In this document: positions 35,469-45,500 of the stretch, one piece after another
How the letters are laid out: each line of letters opens with the position of its first letter
How positions within the stretch are numbered: the first letter of the stretch is position 1
Assembly: GCA_002102555.1 (NCBI GenBank)
Contig: MCFL01000103.1
Location: 1-64,000, forward strand
Length of the DNA: 64,000 nt
Direction: 5' to 3'
DNA from: Catenaria anguillulae PL171
Taxonomy: Eukaryota > Blastocladiomycota > Blastocladiomycetes > Blastocladiales > Catenariaceae
The notes under the pieces: model-generated
What the model saw: only the letters and a program-made list of their open reading frames with translations
Database searches by the model: none
Told to the model about the DNA's origin: nothing
Made by a program: the position numbers and the translations under genes

Positions 35469-37071
35469 ATGTCAGCAACCTACGGCGGCGGTATGTCAAC
35501 CCCACCATCCATCGCTCCCACGCCCCCAACCAGCCGCTGATCATTCGCAGCAATGCAATAGACGAAGTCAACGCCCTCGTCCTGGACGTTGGCACCTCTT
35601 ACACCAAGGCCGGGTACTCTGGCGAAGACATGCCCGACGCCTACTTTCCCACCCAGATGGGATACCTGCCGCCCGACGACGCGGCCATGGACATTGACAC
35701 GGACGTCAATTCAAATGGCGCTAACAGCAAGCGGAAAAAGAACTCTTGGTTTGCGGGCGACAATGGCGCAAACGTATGGCGGTCAGACATGGAGGTCAGG
35801 TCGCCGCTGACGGATGGACTCGGTATGCTTTGTCACTTATGAAACGAGTCCATCGAACCAAACTCATGGCTGACGACAATTCTTGGACACCTACAGTGAC
35901 CGATTGGGACGCATTCGAGCACCTCCTTGACCACACATTCCGCACCCACCTCCGCCTCAACCCCGCTGATCACCCGCTCCTCATGACCGAACCCGCATGG
36001 AACCCAAAAGCCACACGCGAAAAGATGTGTGAGCTCGCCTTCGAAACCTACGACTTTCCTGCCTTCTTCCTCGCAAAGAACCCCGTGCTTGCCGCATTTG
36101 CCGCCGGTAAAGGTTCGGCTCTGGTGGTCGAGTGCGGTGGTGGCACCACGAGCGTGGTCCCCGTATTTGAGGGATATGTCATGAACAAGGCCATGGCGCA
36201 TCAGGCACTCGCGGGCGATTTCTTGTCGCACCAGGCGCTGCTTACGTTCCAGTGGAACAAGATTGATATTCTACCGCAGTACTTGATTCAAGACAAGCAG
36301 GCTGTGGCCATGGGGTCGCCCGCGATTGTGACCAAGCGTGACAGGCAGGGTGTCACGACGGATTCGTTCCACTACAATGCGCTCATGGTACGTACTGCAA
36401 TTTTCATGTTCCAATTCTTACCTTGTGCTCTCCTTACGCATCTCGCTTGTCAATCCATTCGCCAGCGTACCTTCGACGACTTCAAGCAATCGGTCGCGGC
36501 CGTCTCCGAAACTCAACTCAACGAGGAAGCCTACAACAACTCTGCCGACCTGACAACAACCCTGGGCAAACCCTACGAGTTTGCCTGCGGCTACAACAAC
36601 ACGTTTACGCTCGAGCGCCTGCGCTTGTCTGAAGTGCTGTTCCAGCCGACAAAGTACATCATCCCGCCCGATGCGCTGCCGTCGTCCAACAAGCCTGCCG
36701 CGGCGTTTCGGTTCCCTGCAGGCATGTCGGGCACCAAGGACGTGAAATCCATTCCGCAAATGCTGCGCCACGCATACGAGCATTTGGACGTTGACGTTCG
36801 TCCGGCGCTCTTGACCAGCGTTGTGTGTACTGGAGGCAGCGCGCAGATGCCTGGGTTTGGCGCGCGCATTGAGGCCGAGTTGGCGGCTATTCAGCCGGGT
36901 GGCAAGGTCAAGATTACGGCTGGCGCGGCAAATAGTTTGCCCGAGCGCAAGTGTGGTGCGTGGTTGGGCGGATCCATTTTGACGAGTATTGGCAATTTCC
37001 ATAGCTTGTGGATCAGTAAGAAGGAGTATGAGGAGCATGGCAGGAGCATTGTGGAGAAGAAGTGTGTGTAA
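35469..37071 (+). CDS. ARP4: actin-related protein 4 (BAF53/ACTL6A family)
   Basis: Nuclear actin-like subunit of NuA4, SWR1 and INO80-type chromatin complexes. Exons 35469-35490, 35562-35822, 35897-36387 and 36466-37071; introns of 71, 74 and 78 nt; 459 aa. The 22-nt first exon codes MSATYGG and joins at the TAG acceptor to DEVNALVLDVGTSYTKAGYSGED, the ARP4 signature start. The nucleotide-binding pocket is actin-like (LVLDVGTS, VVECGGGTTSVVPV, VCTGGSAQMPGF). An ARP4-type insert (MDIDTDVNSNGANSKRKKNSW) sits where conventional actin is short. The C-terminus AAWLGGSI-like GAWLGGSILTS, then FHSLWISKKEYEEHG, is clear. Complete. Confidence 0.95.
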
Positions 37072-37170
37072 TGCTGATTGCGTTTGGTGCGGCTGGGTTT
37101 GGTTTATGCAATGTGCATCTGTTGAATTAAATGATGAATGTGTCATGCATCGTGAAAAAGAAAGGACAAG

Positions 37171-39159
37171 TCAGAGACCTGGTCGCTGCAGCCCAAACTC
37201 GTCCAACAACAACAAAAACGATTTCGCCTCTGGCTCCTCAACCAACTTGTGATCGTGCACAAACGCCAACCACTCCTTCATTCCCTTGGGCCGACCTACA
37301 CCTCCCGCTTGCAAAAGGGCACACTTCTCTCGACTCAACCTCCATCCATGCCCGCCGGTCGCCGGAACTTCAAAGTCTTGAACCTCTTGCAGCGCCGCCA
37401 ACGCATCCACAAACTGTCCGCCCTGAATCATTGCATCCATGATGGTGGCAAAGCCAATTGTGTTCGCAGGAATGACGCCCGGATTCCGCATACACGCGAG
37501 AGTGTACTTGCAAATAGGTGCCAGTTGCTGCGGGCACTTGCGGACGAAAATGGCCAGAGTGCTGGCCCAGTACGCTGCCTCGGGAATGGAAACACGGACA
37601 GGAAACGATCGGATGTCTGAATCGAGTGTGATTCGCAGCTTGTTGGCGTGAGCAAGTGCCACGGTTGACGAAATTGAACAGGGATAGACCCAGGGATCAT
37701 ATAACTGACTTGCCGACAGGGACGTCAGATTGACGTCTGGCGAGTCTGGGTCGACAATAAGACTGCGAATCGGAACCCGTTCAAGAATGAGAGCAATCGA
37801 GTCATGAGAAAGGTACTGGACGATCTCAGGGAACGAACGACTGATGACGCCTGTTTTGGCAACCGTAAACTGCAAGTGCGTCAACAACCACTTGATCCAT
37901 CCATCCAAGACACGCGGGACCGACCAAAAGTAGTCCGAGTCCAGGATCCAATCAAGCTCAAGTGGGCATACGTATCGCTTAAATAGTTGAAAGACGCCGT
38001 TGGCCTGCTTTTCCGAAACGCCGTGGATTGCCAATCGAGAAACGACTGAACTGCGGTAATCGTACACAGGTGTACCGCCAAGTTGAATCTTGGGAATTTC
38101 GATGCGATCAAGGTCGCAGGAACGAATCCAGGAGTTGAGCTCCCAATCATCGTCGCTATCGCTATCACTCTCTTCATAACCGGCGCCGTTGGCTTGGTGG
38201 ACAAGATCGCGAATGGTACGCTTGTTGCTGGATCCACGGGCAAGAACGAGCATCCAGATATCGAGCAGATCCTGGAATAGGTCGTATCGGCCGCGGCTCA
38301 ATAGCTCGGCAAGCAAACAATGAATGGCGGGAACGGCTTGGTCGTCGTCGGTAACGGCATGCTTGAACCAAAACACCTTTTCAGAAATCTGTTGCTGCTT
38401 CTGAAGGAACAACAAGCCTTGGATTATCACACCCAGGTCCTCGGTCGCAGCGAGCAGGTGTAGTGCGCAAGTCGGGACATGTCTTTCGTGGTGTGAGTGA
38501 GAGAGGCAAGAGGTTTGCGCAAGCCGAAAGAGCGCAAGCTGTATGTCGGCCTTGACGTGTGATGGCAACGCTGGCCCAGTTGTCGCATTGGACAGGCGCA
38601 GGAGGATTTCACCAATGCCAGAGATTTCGAGGTGACGTCGATCGTTTTGCCACATCCATTTCGCGAATGCCCGCAAGCCCACAGCATGGTGCCGATGCAC
38701 AGCAACGGTTGCCAAGCGAGGAAAAAACTCACCATCAAGGAAGCGAGTATGGACGCAAAGCAAGTGCGAGAGTGGGATCCAAAATTGAAGCGACGATTCA
38801 TTCAAGTGCGCCACCAGGATCCAAATGCAGGCGACGAGGACCTGGCCGCGGCGAGAGAAGGATGTTCCATTGGACAAAAGCCCTTGAGCGAGGTCTCGGT
38901 ACTTGTTTTGGGCAATGAGTGTGCGGAAACGGGGCAGGACTTTGCGCGAAAGTGCAGTGAGAAGCGCATAGTCTGGCTGCTGGAGGACGTGGGGGTACTC
39001 GGCAAGGAACCGACAAGTGCATGCAAAGTGGGCGAGTGACTTGAGGTCCAGGTGCGGCACGATCAAGTCGAGCAACTCGAGCGGCAATGACAGCAGGGCG
39101 GAATCTTGATGATGGACAGCGGGCGGCATGTGCGCCGTTATGCACTCGGAGGATCTCAT
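37171..39159 (-). CDS. F-box-like protein, paralog A
   Basis: Intronless, 662 aa from the first ATG (MRSSECITAH); MPPAVHHQD ten codons on is an alternative start. Residues about 23-55 form an F-box-like helix set (SLPLELLDLIVPHLDLKSLA, HFACTCRFLAEYP). The rest is helical without a recognised domain; shared landmarks with the gene at 40221 are VACIWILVAHLNESSLQFW, LLAATEDLGVIIQGLL, LLAELLSRGRYDLFQDLLDIW and VPRVLDGWIKWLL. An acidic insert (EESDSDSDDDWEL) lies mid-protein. F-box proteins usually present substrates to SCF ubiquitin ligases, so the C-terminal part would be the substrate-recognition region; no LRR or WD repeats are seen. Convergent with ARP4, with about 100 nt between them. Confidence 0.8.
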   Translation of the reverse strand: MRSSECITAHMPPAVHHQDSALLSLPLELLDLIVPHLDLKSLAHFACTCRFLAEYPHVLQQPDYALLTALSRKVLPRFRTLIAQNKYRDLAQGLLSNGTSFSRRGQVLVACIWILVAHLNESSLQFWIPLSHLLCVHTRFLDGEFFPRLATVAVHRHHAVGLRAFAKWMWQNDRRHLEISGIGEILLRLSNATTGPALPSHVKADIQLALFRLAQTSCLSHSHHERHVPTCALHLLAATEDLGVIIQGLLFLQKQQQISEKVFWFKHAVTDDDQAVPAIHCLLAELLSRGRYDLFQDLLDIWMLVLARGSSNKRTIRDLVHQANGAGYEESDSDSDDDWELNSWIRSCDLDRIEIPKIQLGGTPVYDYRSSVVSRLAIHGVSEKQANGVFQLFKRYVCPLELDWILDSDYFWSVPRVLDGWIKWLLTHLQFTVAKTGVISRSFPEIVQYLSHDSIALILERVPIRSLIVDPDSPDVNLTSLSASQLYDPWVYPCSISSTVALAHANKLRITLDSDIRSFPVRVSIPEAAYWASTLAIFVRKCPQQLAPICKYTLACMRNPGVIPANTIGFATIMDAMIQGGQFVDALAALQEVQDFEVPATGGHGWRLSREKCALLQAGGVGRPKGMKEWLAFVHDHKLVEEPEAKSFLLLLDEFGLQRPGL

Positions 39160-39408
39160 ACTGGCATTGATTGCATCCAGTTTTCATTGAGTGGGTTTCT
39201 GCAATTTTTTCTTTTTTTGCGTTATTTATATGGTTGGCACGTCTGAGGAATACGGATCGAGCAGAATGTGAAAGCTGTTATGTACGAATTTGGAGGAAAA
39301 TGAGCAACTGCGATGAAAGAGGTTCATGGTGTGACATGGGAAAGGAATCGCGGCCAATGACGGCTACATCCAACGTCGACAAGTGTGCATGCGCCATAAG
39401 TAAGTAAT
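39160..39408. other. short spacer
   Basis: About 250 nt, no gene seen; AT-rich T-runs near 39204-39230 lie in the promoter side of paralog A. Confidence 0.4.
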
Positions 39409-40120
39409 CTATTCAATCCATCCGTCTAGCACGCCCAGTGCTGCCCAAAAGTCGTTCCCGGTATCAACAATCCACGTCAAATTGACGGAGATGACATTCT
39501 TTTTGAAAAACGGAATGATTTGCGGCAAGACGCTGCAGCGGAACGCCTTGTAAAGCCAAGCTGTTATTGACGTCGAATTCAAAGTCTCCCACGGGTGATG
39601 CTTCGCCGCGAGTGACGAGTTGAATGATTGGGGTATTCGCATGCCACGTTTGATGTTCTTGGTCACGCAAACCCCATGGGTCGTTGTCATACTCGTCGAC
39701 GAACATGCCCGCAACTCCCGGCCAGCCCAAACCCTCCTCACAATGATCCACCTCGGGATCAAACTCCCCCGCCTGATACTATCCCAGTACAACTTGAGCA
39801 ACCAAATCTTCATCAAGTCGGCAACCAAATCCTGGCGCCGGCGCTACAGCCGGGCAGCAAGCAAGCGCTGAATCCTGGGAATAATGTCGCCTGGGAACCC
39901 GCAACAGCTCCTGTAGCGCCAAGGCAGCGGCCCGTCTGGACCATAATCGGCGAGAACGAGAAACAAACCCTTGGAGAATCACACCCAAGTCTTCGGTTGC
40001 TGCCAGAGGCGAAAATATGTACGATGACTCCATGGGGCTGCAGCCTGAATGAAAACTGCGGCATGTGTCGTCCATTAGGAAAAGGCTGAGTTTCATGCTG
40101 GGCTTGATGTGCTCAGGCAC
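39409..40120 (-). pseudogene. F-box-like family pseudogene between paralogs A and B
   Basis: Fragments of the same family in several frames. Around 40100-39960: HIKPSMKLSLF and LAATEDLGVILQGF, matching paralog A (HVKADIQLALF, LAATEDLGVIIQGL). Around 39560-39500: LALQGVPLQRLAANHSVFQK, matching the LSLHGIPDSQVNQLYRHFQK step of paralog B. Around 39500-39409: KKNVISVNLTWIVD and LGVLDGWIE, matching LNWILGAD and VLDGWIKW. Both the F-box end and the C-terminal half are missing, and at least two frame changes are needed. A clear relic of a third tandem copy. Confidence 0.8.
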
Positions 40121-40220
40121 AGTTGCAATGGTCGGCGGTCCTCAGGATATATACATTACAATGTACAAATACGTGGGATCGATAAACATCATGCGGACTG
40201 CCGAGGTTCGACTGCTCGAG

Positions 40221-42161
40221 CTAGGGTAAGTCAAGTTCATCCAAGATATCCAGCACTCCTTGCGTTCCCAGCCGTTTCTCCCTCACGTAAACCAAAAACT
40301 CGTTCGTCCCCACCGCATGCCCAGGCCAATACCGGCACGAATGGTCCGCCAGTCGCCACGCGAACCGGCACATGCCATTCGAGTCAATCGCAACCCTGTT
40401 TGCATCACGCAACACGCGCAATGCACCCACAAACCACCCCCGATGGATGAGCGTGTCAACAATAAGCACAAATGGCAAATCCGAGATGGGCTCCCAATCC
40501 GGTACGGGGCCTGAAGTTGCACGAGCAAACCCCCACGCCCATAGTGTCATGTAGTGCTTTGCGTCCACAAGTGGTAGGTGGCAAGACCAGTACTGGGCGT
40601 CCGAACGCGTGATCCATGACGGGTGAGTTTTCGCATCGAGGTCGAACGTCTCTTGAAGCAATTGCTTGTGAGCAGCAACCATGGTGTGGATGAGTGGATA
40701 TGGTGACACGATAGGTTGAACCGTGCCCGAAAACGTCGTTGGAGCGGGGCGCTGGGACACGGGAGAGCCCAATTGAGACCGCAAGGGAACGCGGTCGAGG
40801 ATGAGGAGCAATGTGCTGGGTTGTACGTGGACAATCAACGCGGGGAGATGGTAGGCAAGCAAGAGGGCCGTGGGAACAGACACGAGTGTGTGAGTCAAAA
40901 GCCATTCGATCCATGCGTCCAAGACTTGCGGAATCGCCCAAAGATAGCTCATGTCCGCACCGAGGATCCAGTTCAGGTTGATTGAGCACACGTGCTTTTG
41001 GAAGTGACGGTAAAGCTGATTCACCTGCGAATCCGGAATGCCGTGCAAGGAGAGCTGTGCCGATATCTGGTCGTAGCAGTCCTCGAACCAGCGGCCGCAA
41101 AAGTGAACGGTTGGACGTTCCAGTGGCATGAAGGTGTTCTGACCTGGACTCCGCGCATTACTGCCAATAGTGTAGGGAAAGACTGGCTCCTGACCGCCAA
41201 GATATCCCTCGATGCCGCCGGCGATGACCAACACCCAAAAGCGCATCAACAAGTCAAACAAATCCTTGTGACCATGGCGGACCAGCTCCGAGAGCAAGCA
41301 AGCACTTGCCGGAACAGCCGACCGACCATTGCCTGAATCGAAGTGATCATACCAAACTTGATCAAGTGAGGTGGTCTCGTCGAGAACGAGCAGCCCGGGG
41401 ACAATGACGCTGAGGTCGTTGCTGCTCGCGAGCTTGTGGAATGCGCACGTCTTGTCGCTCGGTGCAAGCGCCATGTTGCGTGACGAATGCACTCGAGAGC
41501 AAATTGGATGTGCTAGCTTGAACAGCGCGAGTTGCAATTGGGATCGGATGTGTGGCGGAGCAGTAGCTATGGCTGGGATGGGTTGGCCAAAGTCCAACCA
41601 CGGATGATCATTGAGCAGCATGCTGCAACAGTATTGCGTCGAAAGATGAAAGTTGGCAAATGCTGAGAGCCCAGCGGCGTGGTGTTGGGTGACGGCAGTG
41701 GTGACCAACCGCAAGGCAAACGTTGAGGAACAAGTAAGCGCTCTTGCAACGGCTGATAGAGGCGCCCAAAAGTGTGGTGCCGACTCGTTGAGATGGGCTG
41801 CGAGAATCCACACGCAAGCACGGACGGTTTGGAAGAGTGACACATGCGGGAATGTCCCGAATTTCACTTCTGGGCGTGGCAAGAACGTGCGTGGGTATTC
41901 TCGCGCGAGAATGTCGCAAAATAGTTTGACGTTGCGGGTAAACAGGGCGAGTACGAGGGCGTAATCTGAATGTTGGGAAAGCAGGGCCCGGTTCGCAAAC
42001 GTGCGACACGTGCAAGCGAGTTTGGCGCCCGAGTTGAGGTCGAGAAGGCTCATCATTTCGAGCAACAGTTCGGGCGGAAGCGACTGCACGCCTCTCGCCG
42101 CCGCGAGTGCCGTTGCGTTCGTGAGTGACATGATGGGCATTATGGGCATGATGGCACTCAC
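40221..42161 (-). CDS. F-box-like protein, paralog B
   Basis: Intronless, 646 aa. It begins MSAIMPIMPIMSLTNA, with several in-frame ATGs, so the exact start is open. F-box-like region about 28-60: SLPPELLLEMMSLLDLNSGA then KLACTCRTFANRALL. It follows paralog A through VRACVWILAAHLNESAPHFW, VIVPGLLVL, ACLLSELVRHGHKDLFDLLM, HGIPDSQVNQLYRHFQKHVC, INLNWILGAD and IPQVLDAWIEWLL. Differences are spread evenly, so the duplication is old compared with the WW-ankyrin pair. Function by analogy: substrate receptor of an SCF ligase. Confidence 0.8.
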   Translation of the reverse strand: MSAIMPIMPIMSLTNATALAAARGVQSLPPELLLEMMSLLDLNSGAKLACTCRTFANRALLSQHSDYALVLALFTRNVKLFCDILAREYPRTFLPRPEVKFGTFPHVSLFQTVRACVWILAAHLNESAPHFWAPLSAVARALTCSSTFALRLVTTAVTQHHAAGLSAFANFHLSTQYCCSMLLNDHPWLDFGQPIPAIATAPPHIRSQLQLALFKLAHPICSRVHSSRNMALAPSDKTCAFHKLASSNDLSVIVPGLLVLDETTSLDQVWYDHFDSGNGRSAVPASACLLSELVRHGHKDLFDLLMRFWVLVIAGGIEGYLGGQEPVFPYTIGSNARSPGQNTFMPLERPTVHFCGRWFEDCYDQISAQLSLHGIPDSQVNQLYRHFQKHVCSINLNWILGADMSYLWAIPQVLDAWIEWLLTHTLVSVPTALLLAYHLPALIVHVQPSTLLLILDRVPLRSQLGSPVSQRPAPTTFSGTVQPIVSPYPLIHTMVAAHKQLLQETFDLDAKTHPSWITRSDAQYWSCHLPLVDAKHYMTLWAWGFARATSGPVPDWEPISDLPFVLIVDTLIHRGWFVGALRVLRDANRVAIDSNGMCRFAWRLADHSCRYWPGHAVGTNEFLVYVREKRLGTQGVLDILDELDLP

Positions 42162-42531
42162 GGTGGCGGATATTGCTTATTGCTACAGGTTTCGGGCGTC
42201 GTCTGCTACTTAGTCAATTCACCTTGATTGCATCGTCCATGTTGGGCTCGGGATCACACAGCAACGTGCTGGCAGCATCCGCATGTGTGCGAGACACTAA
42301 GCAAGTGAATGGTAAGAATGAATGTGCATGAATGTATGAAAACTGCAGAAAGAGGTGCCCCTGTATAACGAAACAAAACTCGGGCAACGACGAAAACGAA
42401 AAGACAAAGAGACTTGCAAGAGGAGAGAATAAAGCAAAGACAGCACACATGCACGCAACGGAACGGGTGGCGGGTACAATACAAAAGTGTGGCCAAGACC
42501 CGGCAAGTATCTACTAACAATCGAAAACAAA
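42162..42531. other. intergenic stretch
   Basis: About 370 nt between the start of paralog B and the stop of the giant gene, both on the minus strand. The uninterrupted frame of the giant gene reads on through its last intron into this region, but the spliced product stops at 42532. No separate gene seen. Confidence 0.5.
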
Positions 42532-45500
42532 CTACTTGCGGCTGCCAAAGAGCATGCCAAACACCTTCTTGATACCCTTCTTTTTCTTCTTCTTGAACGT
42601 GAGGTCGAATGGCGCTGTGAACGGCAAGTTGGCGAGGTGAGTATAACATGAAAACGACATAGCGCTAATCGATGGAGGAGTTGGAACGTACTGGAGTACT
42701 TTTGGCTCCACAACGTGGCCATCTCGCGGTACTCGGCCGTGAGCTCGTCCTTGCAGGTGAAGCGCGTAAAGTCCATGATCTTGCCAATCTTGAACTCGCA
42801 ATACTTTTTGTACACGAGCGGATCCAGCAAGTGGCAACGGTGTGCAAGAAGAATGTCAATGGCAGGCACCAACTTCTTGTACCGCTCCTCGTCCTTGAGA
42901 TTGGCCTTGCGGCGCTCCTCCAACAAGCCGAGGAACTTGACATAACGGTCAATCACGACTTGCGCCTCGGCCTCGGCAAAGCCCTCACCCAAATGGTCGG
43001 CAATGTCGGCGTGCAGCTTGGCCCACGCGGAACGGCCCATGATCAAGTCGAGCGACAGAGGGGTCATCACGTTCTGGTAGTAGGACAAGATCTTGCCCGT
43101 GATGATGTCAGCCTTGCGCTTGAGTTCCTTGGACTTGCCCGTGTACTCCTTTTCGACGGCGGCCTGGACGTAATCGTGTAAAATGGCGGCCAAGTCGAGC
43201 TCCTTCCACGGGTTGACCACATCACGCTCGTTGAGGCGAGCCTCGAGAATCTCGGTCAGCGACTTTTCGTGCGTAAAGAAGAGCAGCTTGTGCACGGAAT
43301 GCGCGAGCTTGTAGTCAATCTTGCCCTTGTTGAAGTTGAGCAAGGTACCGCCGAGATGGCCCTGGCCGCGCTCGGCCTTGCGGAAGTCTTCCACCATGCG
43401 CCACGCAGAGACAATCGGCAACGTGATCCACTTTTCGCAATCCTTGCAGAAGAGCATGCGCGAGCCGGTGCGCATTTCCGTGTACAAGTCGGCCTCGAGC
43501 TCTTGGTTGTTGGAGCAGAATGGGCAAGCCAACATCCACGTGCGCTCAAGCACCTCGGTACCCAAGGCAAACGGCTGCTCGGCAAAGCGGACCCACGACT
43601 CGGCGTGACTTGCGGGCACAAACTCTTGCCAGTTGGCCGCAGACAGCGGCTGACCATTGTATGCCGTCAAGAACACCTCGACCTTGTCAAGCGGGAATGC
43701 AAAGTTGAGCATCTTGACGTCGCCGAACACGCGCACGAGATCCTCGACGTAACGGTGCGAGTCCATGATGTGCACCAACCACATCATGAGCACGTCCAAC
43801 GGCGGCAACGGCAACGCATGGCCCTCAACAATCGTGTGCTGCATGAGCATCAAGTACTTGAGGTAACGGTCCTCGGCACGGGTCCAGTACAGCTGAGCCG
43901 CCTTGTCGTCGGCAAACGTGAAATCGGGACTGGCCATGAGTGCGCCGCAAAGGTGGAAAAAGGTCACAAGCACCTCGGGACGCATGTCAAACTCGGGTGC
44001 GGGTTCCACCGTCATGGCCGAAGCGGCACCGAGCGAGAGCGTGCGGGAGCGTTGGCGCTCGGCAGCATTGGTGACCGTCTCCTCCTCGGCGGGCACGGGC
44101 GGCATGGGCACATCTGCAACGGCATTGGCGGCAGTGGTGGCCAATGCGCGGGGCGACGACGAGGGCGAAATACCGAGCAGGGACTCGCGCTTGGACATTG
44201 CAACGGGGATGGCGGGCAATGGCTCCTCAACACGCAAGATCGTGGCGGCATGCCCGAAACGACGCAGCATGGTTTGGCGATACGCACCAGAGAAGACCAA
44301 GTTGGTCGCGTGGCCGAATTGCACAGCAGGCGTCAAATCAGTGAGCGAGTACATTTCCGACACACCGGCACCATTGTCGAGCTCGACCGTAAGGCGTGCA
44401 TACTGCTGGTACTGGTACGAGGTGGATTTCGCGTCGAGCTTGGCCGACTCGTTGAGGAACTTGTGCATGCGCGAGCGCCAAACGGTGACTTGAGCAATAA
44501 AGTTGAGACCGAACGGAGCAAGACCACGGTTGACCTTGGCGAGCGAAGCAAGGTCGTTGGCTTCAGTGCACGCAGTGCATGCAAGGGTGGCACCGGCCTC
44601 GGACTTGAGCGAAACGAGCGAGTCATGGGCAATGGTCTGGATGGTGCTGCACTTGGGGCACGACACGAGGTATGTGGTACCAGCCTTGGCGTGATGGTAC
44701 AAGTAGGGCTCGCCAGTAAACTGCTCCCAAGCCGATTCAGAGAGTGGGTCAATGTCTTGCTGGTAACGAGTCACATCTTCGGCCAAAATCGAGTGCTGCA
44801 TGATTACGTCGGCAGACTCGGCGCCAAACAAGGTCACCAAATCCGAGTAGAGCACGTCGGGGAACTGCGCGTGCACGTGTGCAATAAGGGCAACATCCAC
44901 GGGGGCAACCAGGTCAGAACGCTTGGTCTCGGCAATCATGGTGAGCCACTTGAGGTAGCGCGACTCGGAACGCAAGATGAGCGCGGCATAGTGCGATGTT
45001 TCAATTTGCAGCAACATGCGAAGCATGCGCCAATGGCGGTCGACGATTTCGGCCGTCACCTCGGTTGCAACCGCATCCTCGGGCACAAAGAACTTGTCGG
45101 CCTTGTTGTATGCGTCGCTGGCGGACATGTCGGGCTGGTCCACAATGATGCGGCCGTACGCAAGCGCGACGGGATCCAACGACAAGTCACGCGATTGCTC
45201 GCCACCGGCCTTGGTGGACGTTGGGGTGGTTGGACGTGACGAGATGGGCGTGCCGGGACGAGACAGCGACAAGGAAATGCGCGGCGTGACGGGACGAGAA
45301 ATGGGCATGGGCGACATGACGGGCGTGGGGAGATCAGCGGCAGCAATCGAAACGGGGCGACTGTTGGACTGGGCTTGTTTGGTGAGAATGGGCGAGAAGA
45401 AAGTGATGGACCGACCAAACAAGGCCCACACGGCAATGCGCCAGCGCAGGGCGGCCTGGACGTGAATCAAGTGACCAACCAGAGCCTCGTCCGAGTTGGA

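Noticed and set aside
42297..42614. Read-through end of the giant frame beyond its last intron
   Set aside because: The 77-nt intron has GTACGT and CACAG signals and correct phase; read-through text is hydrophobic and Arg-rich nonsense.
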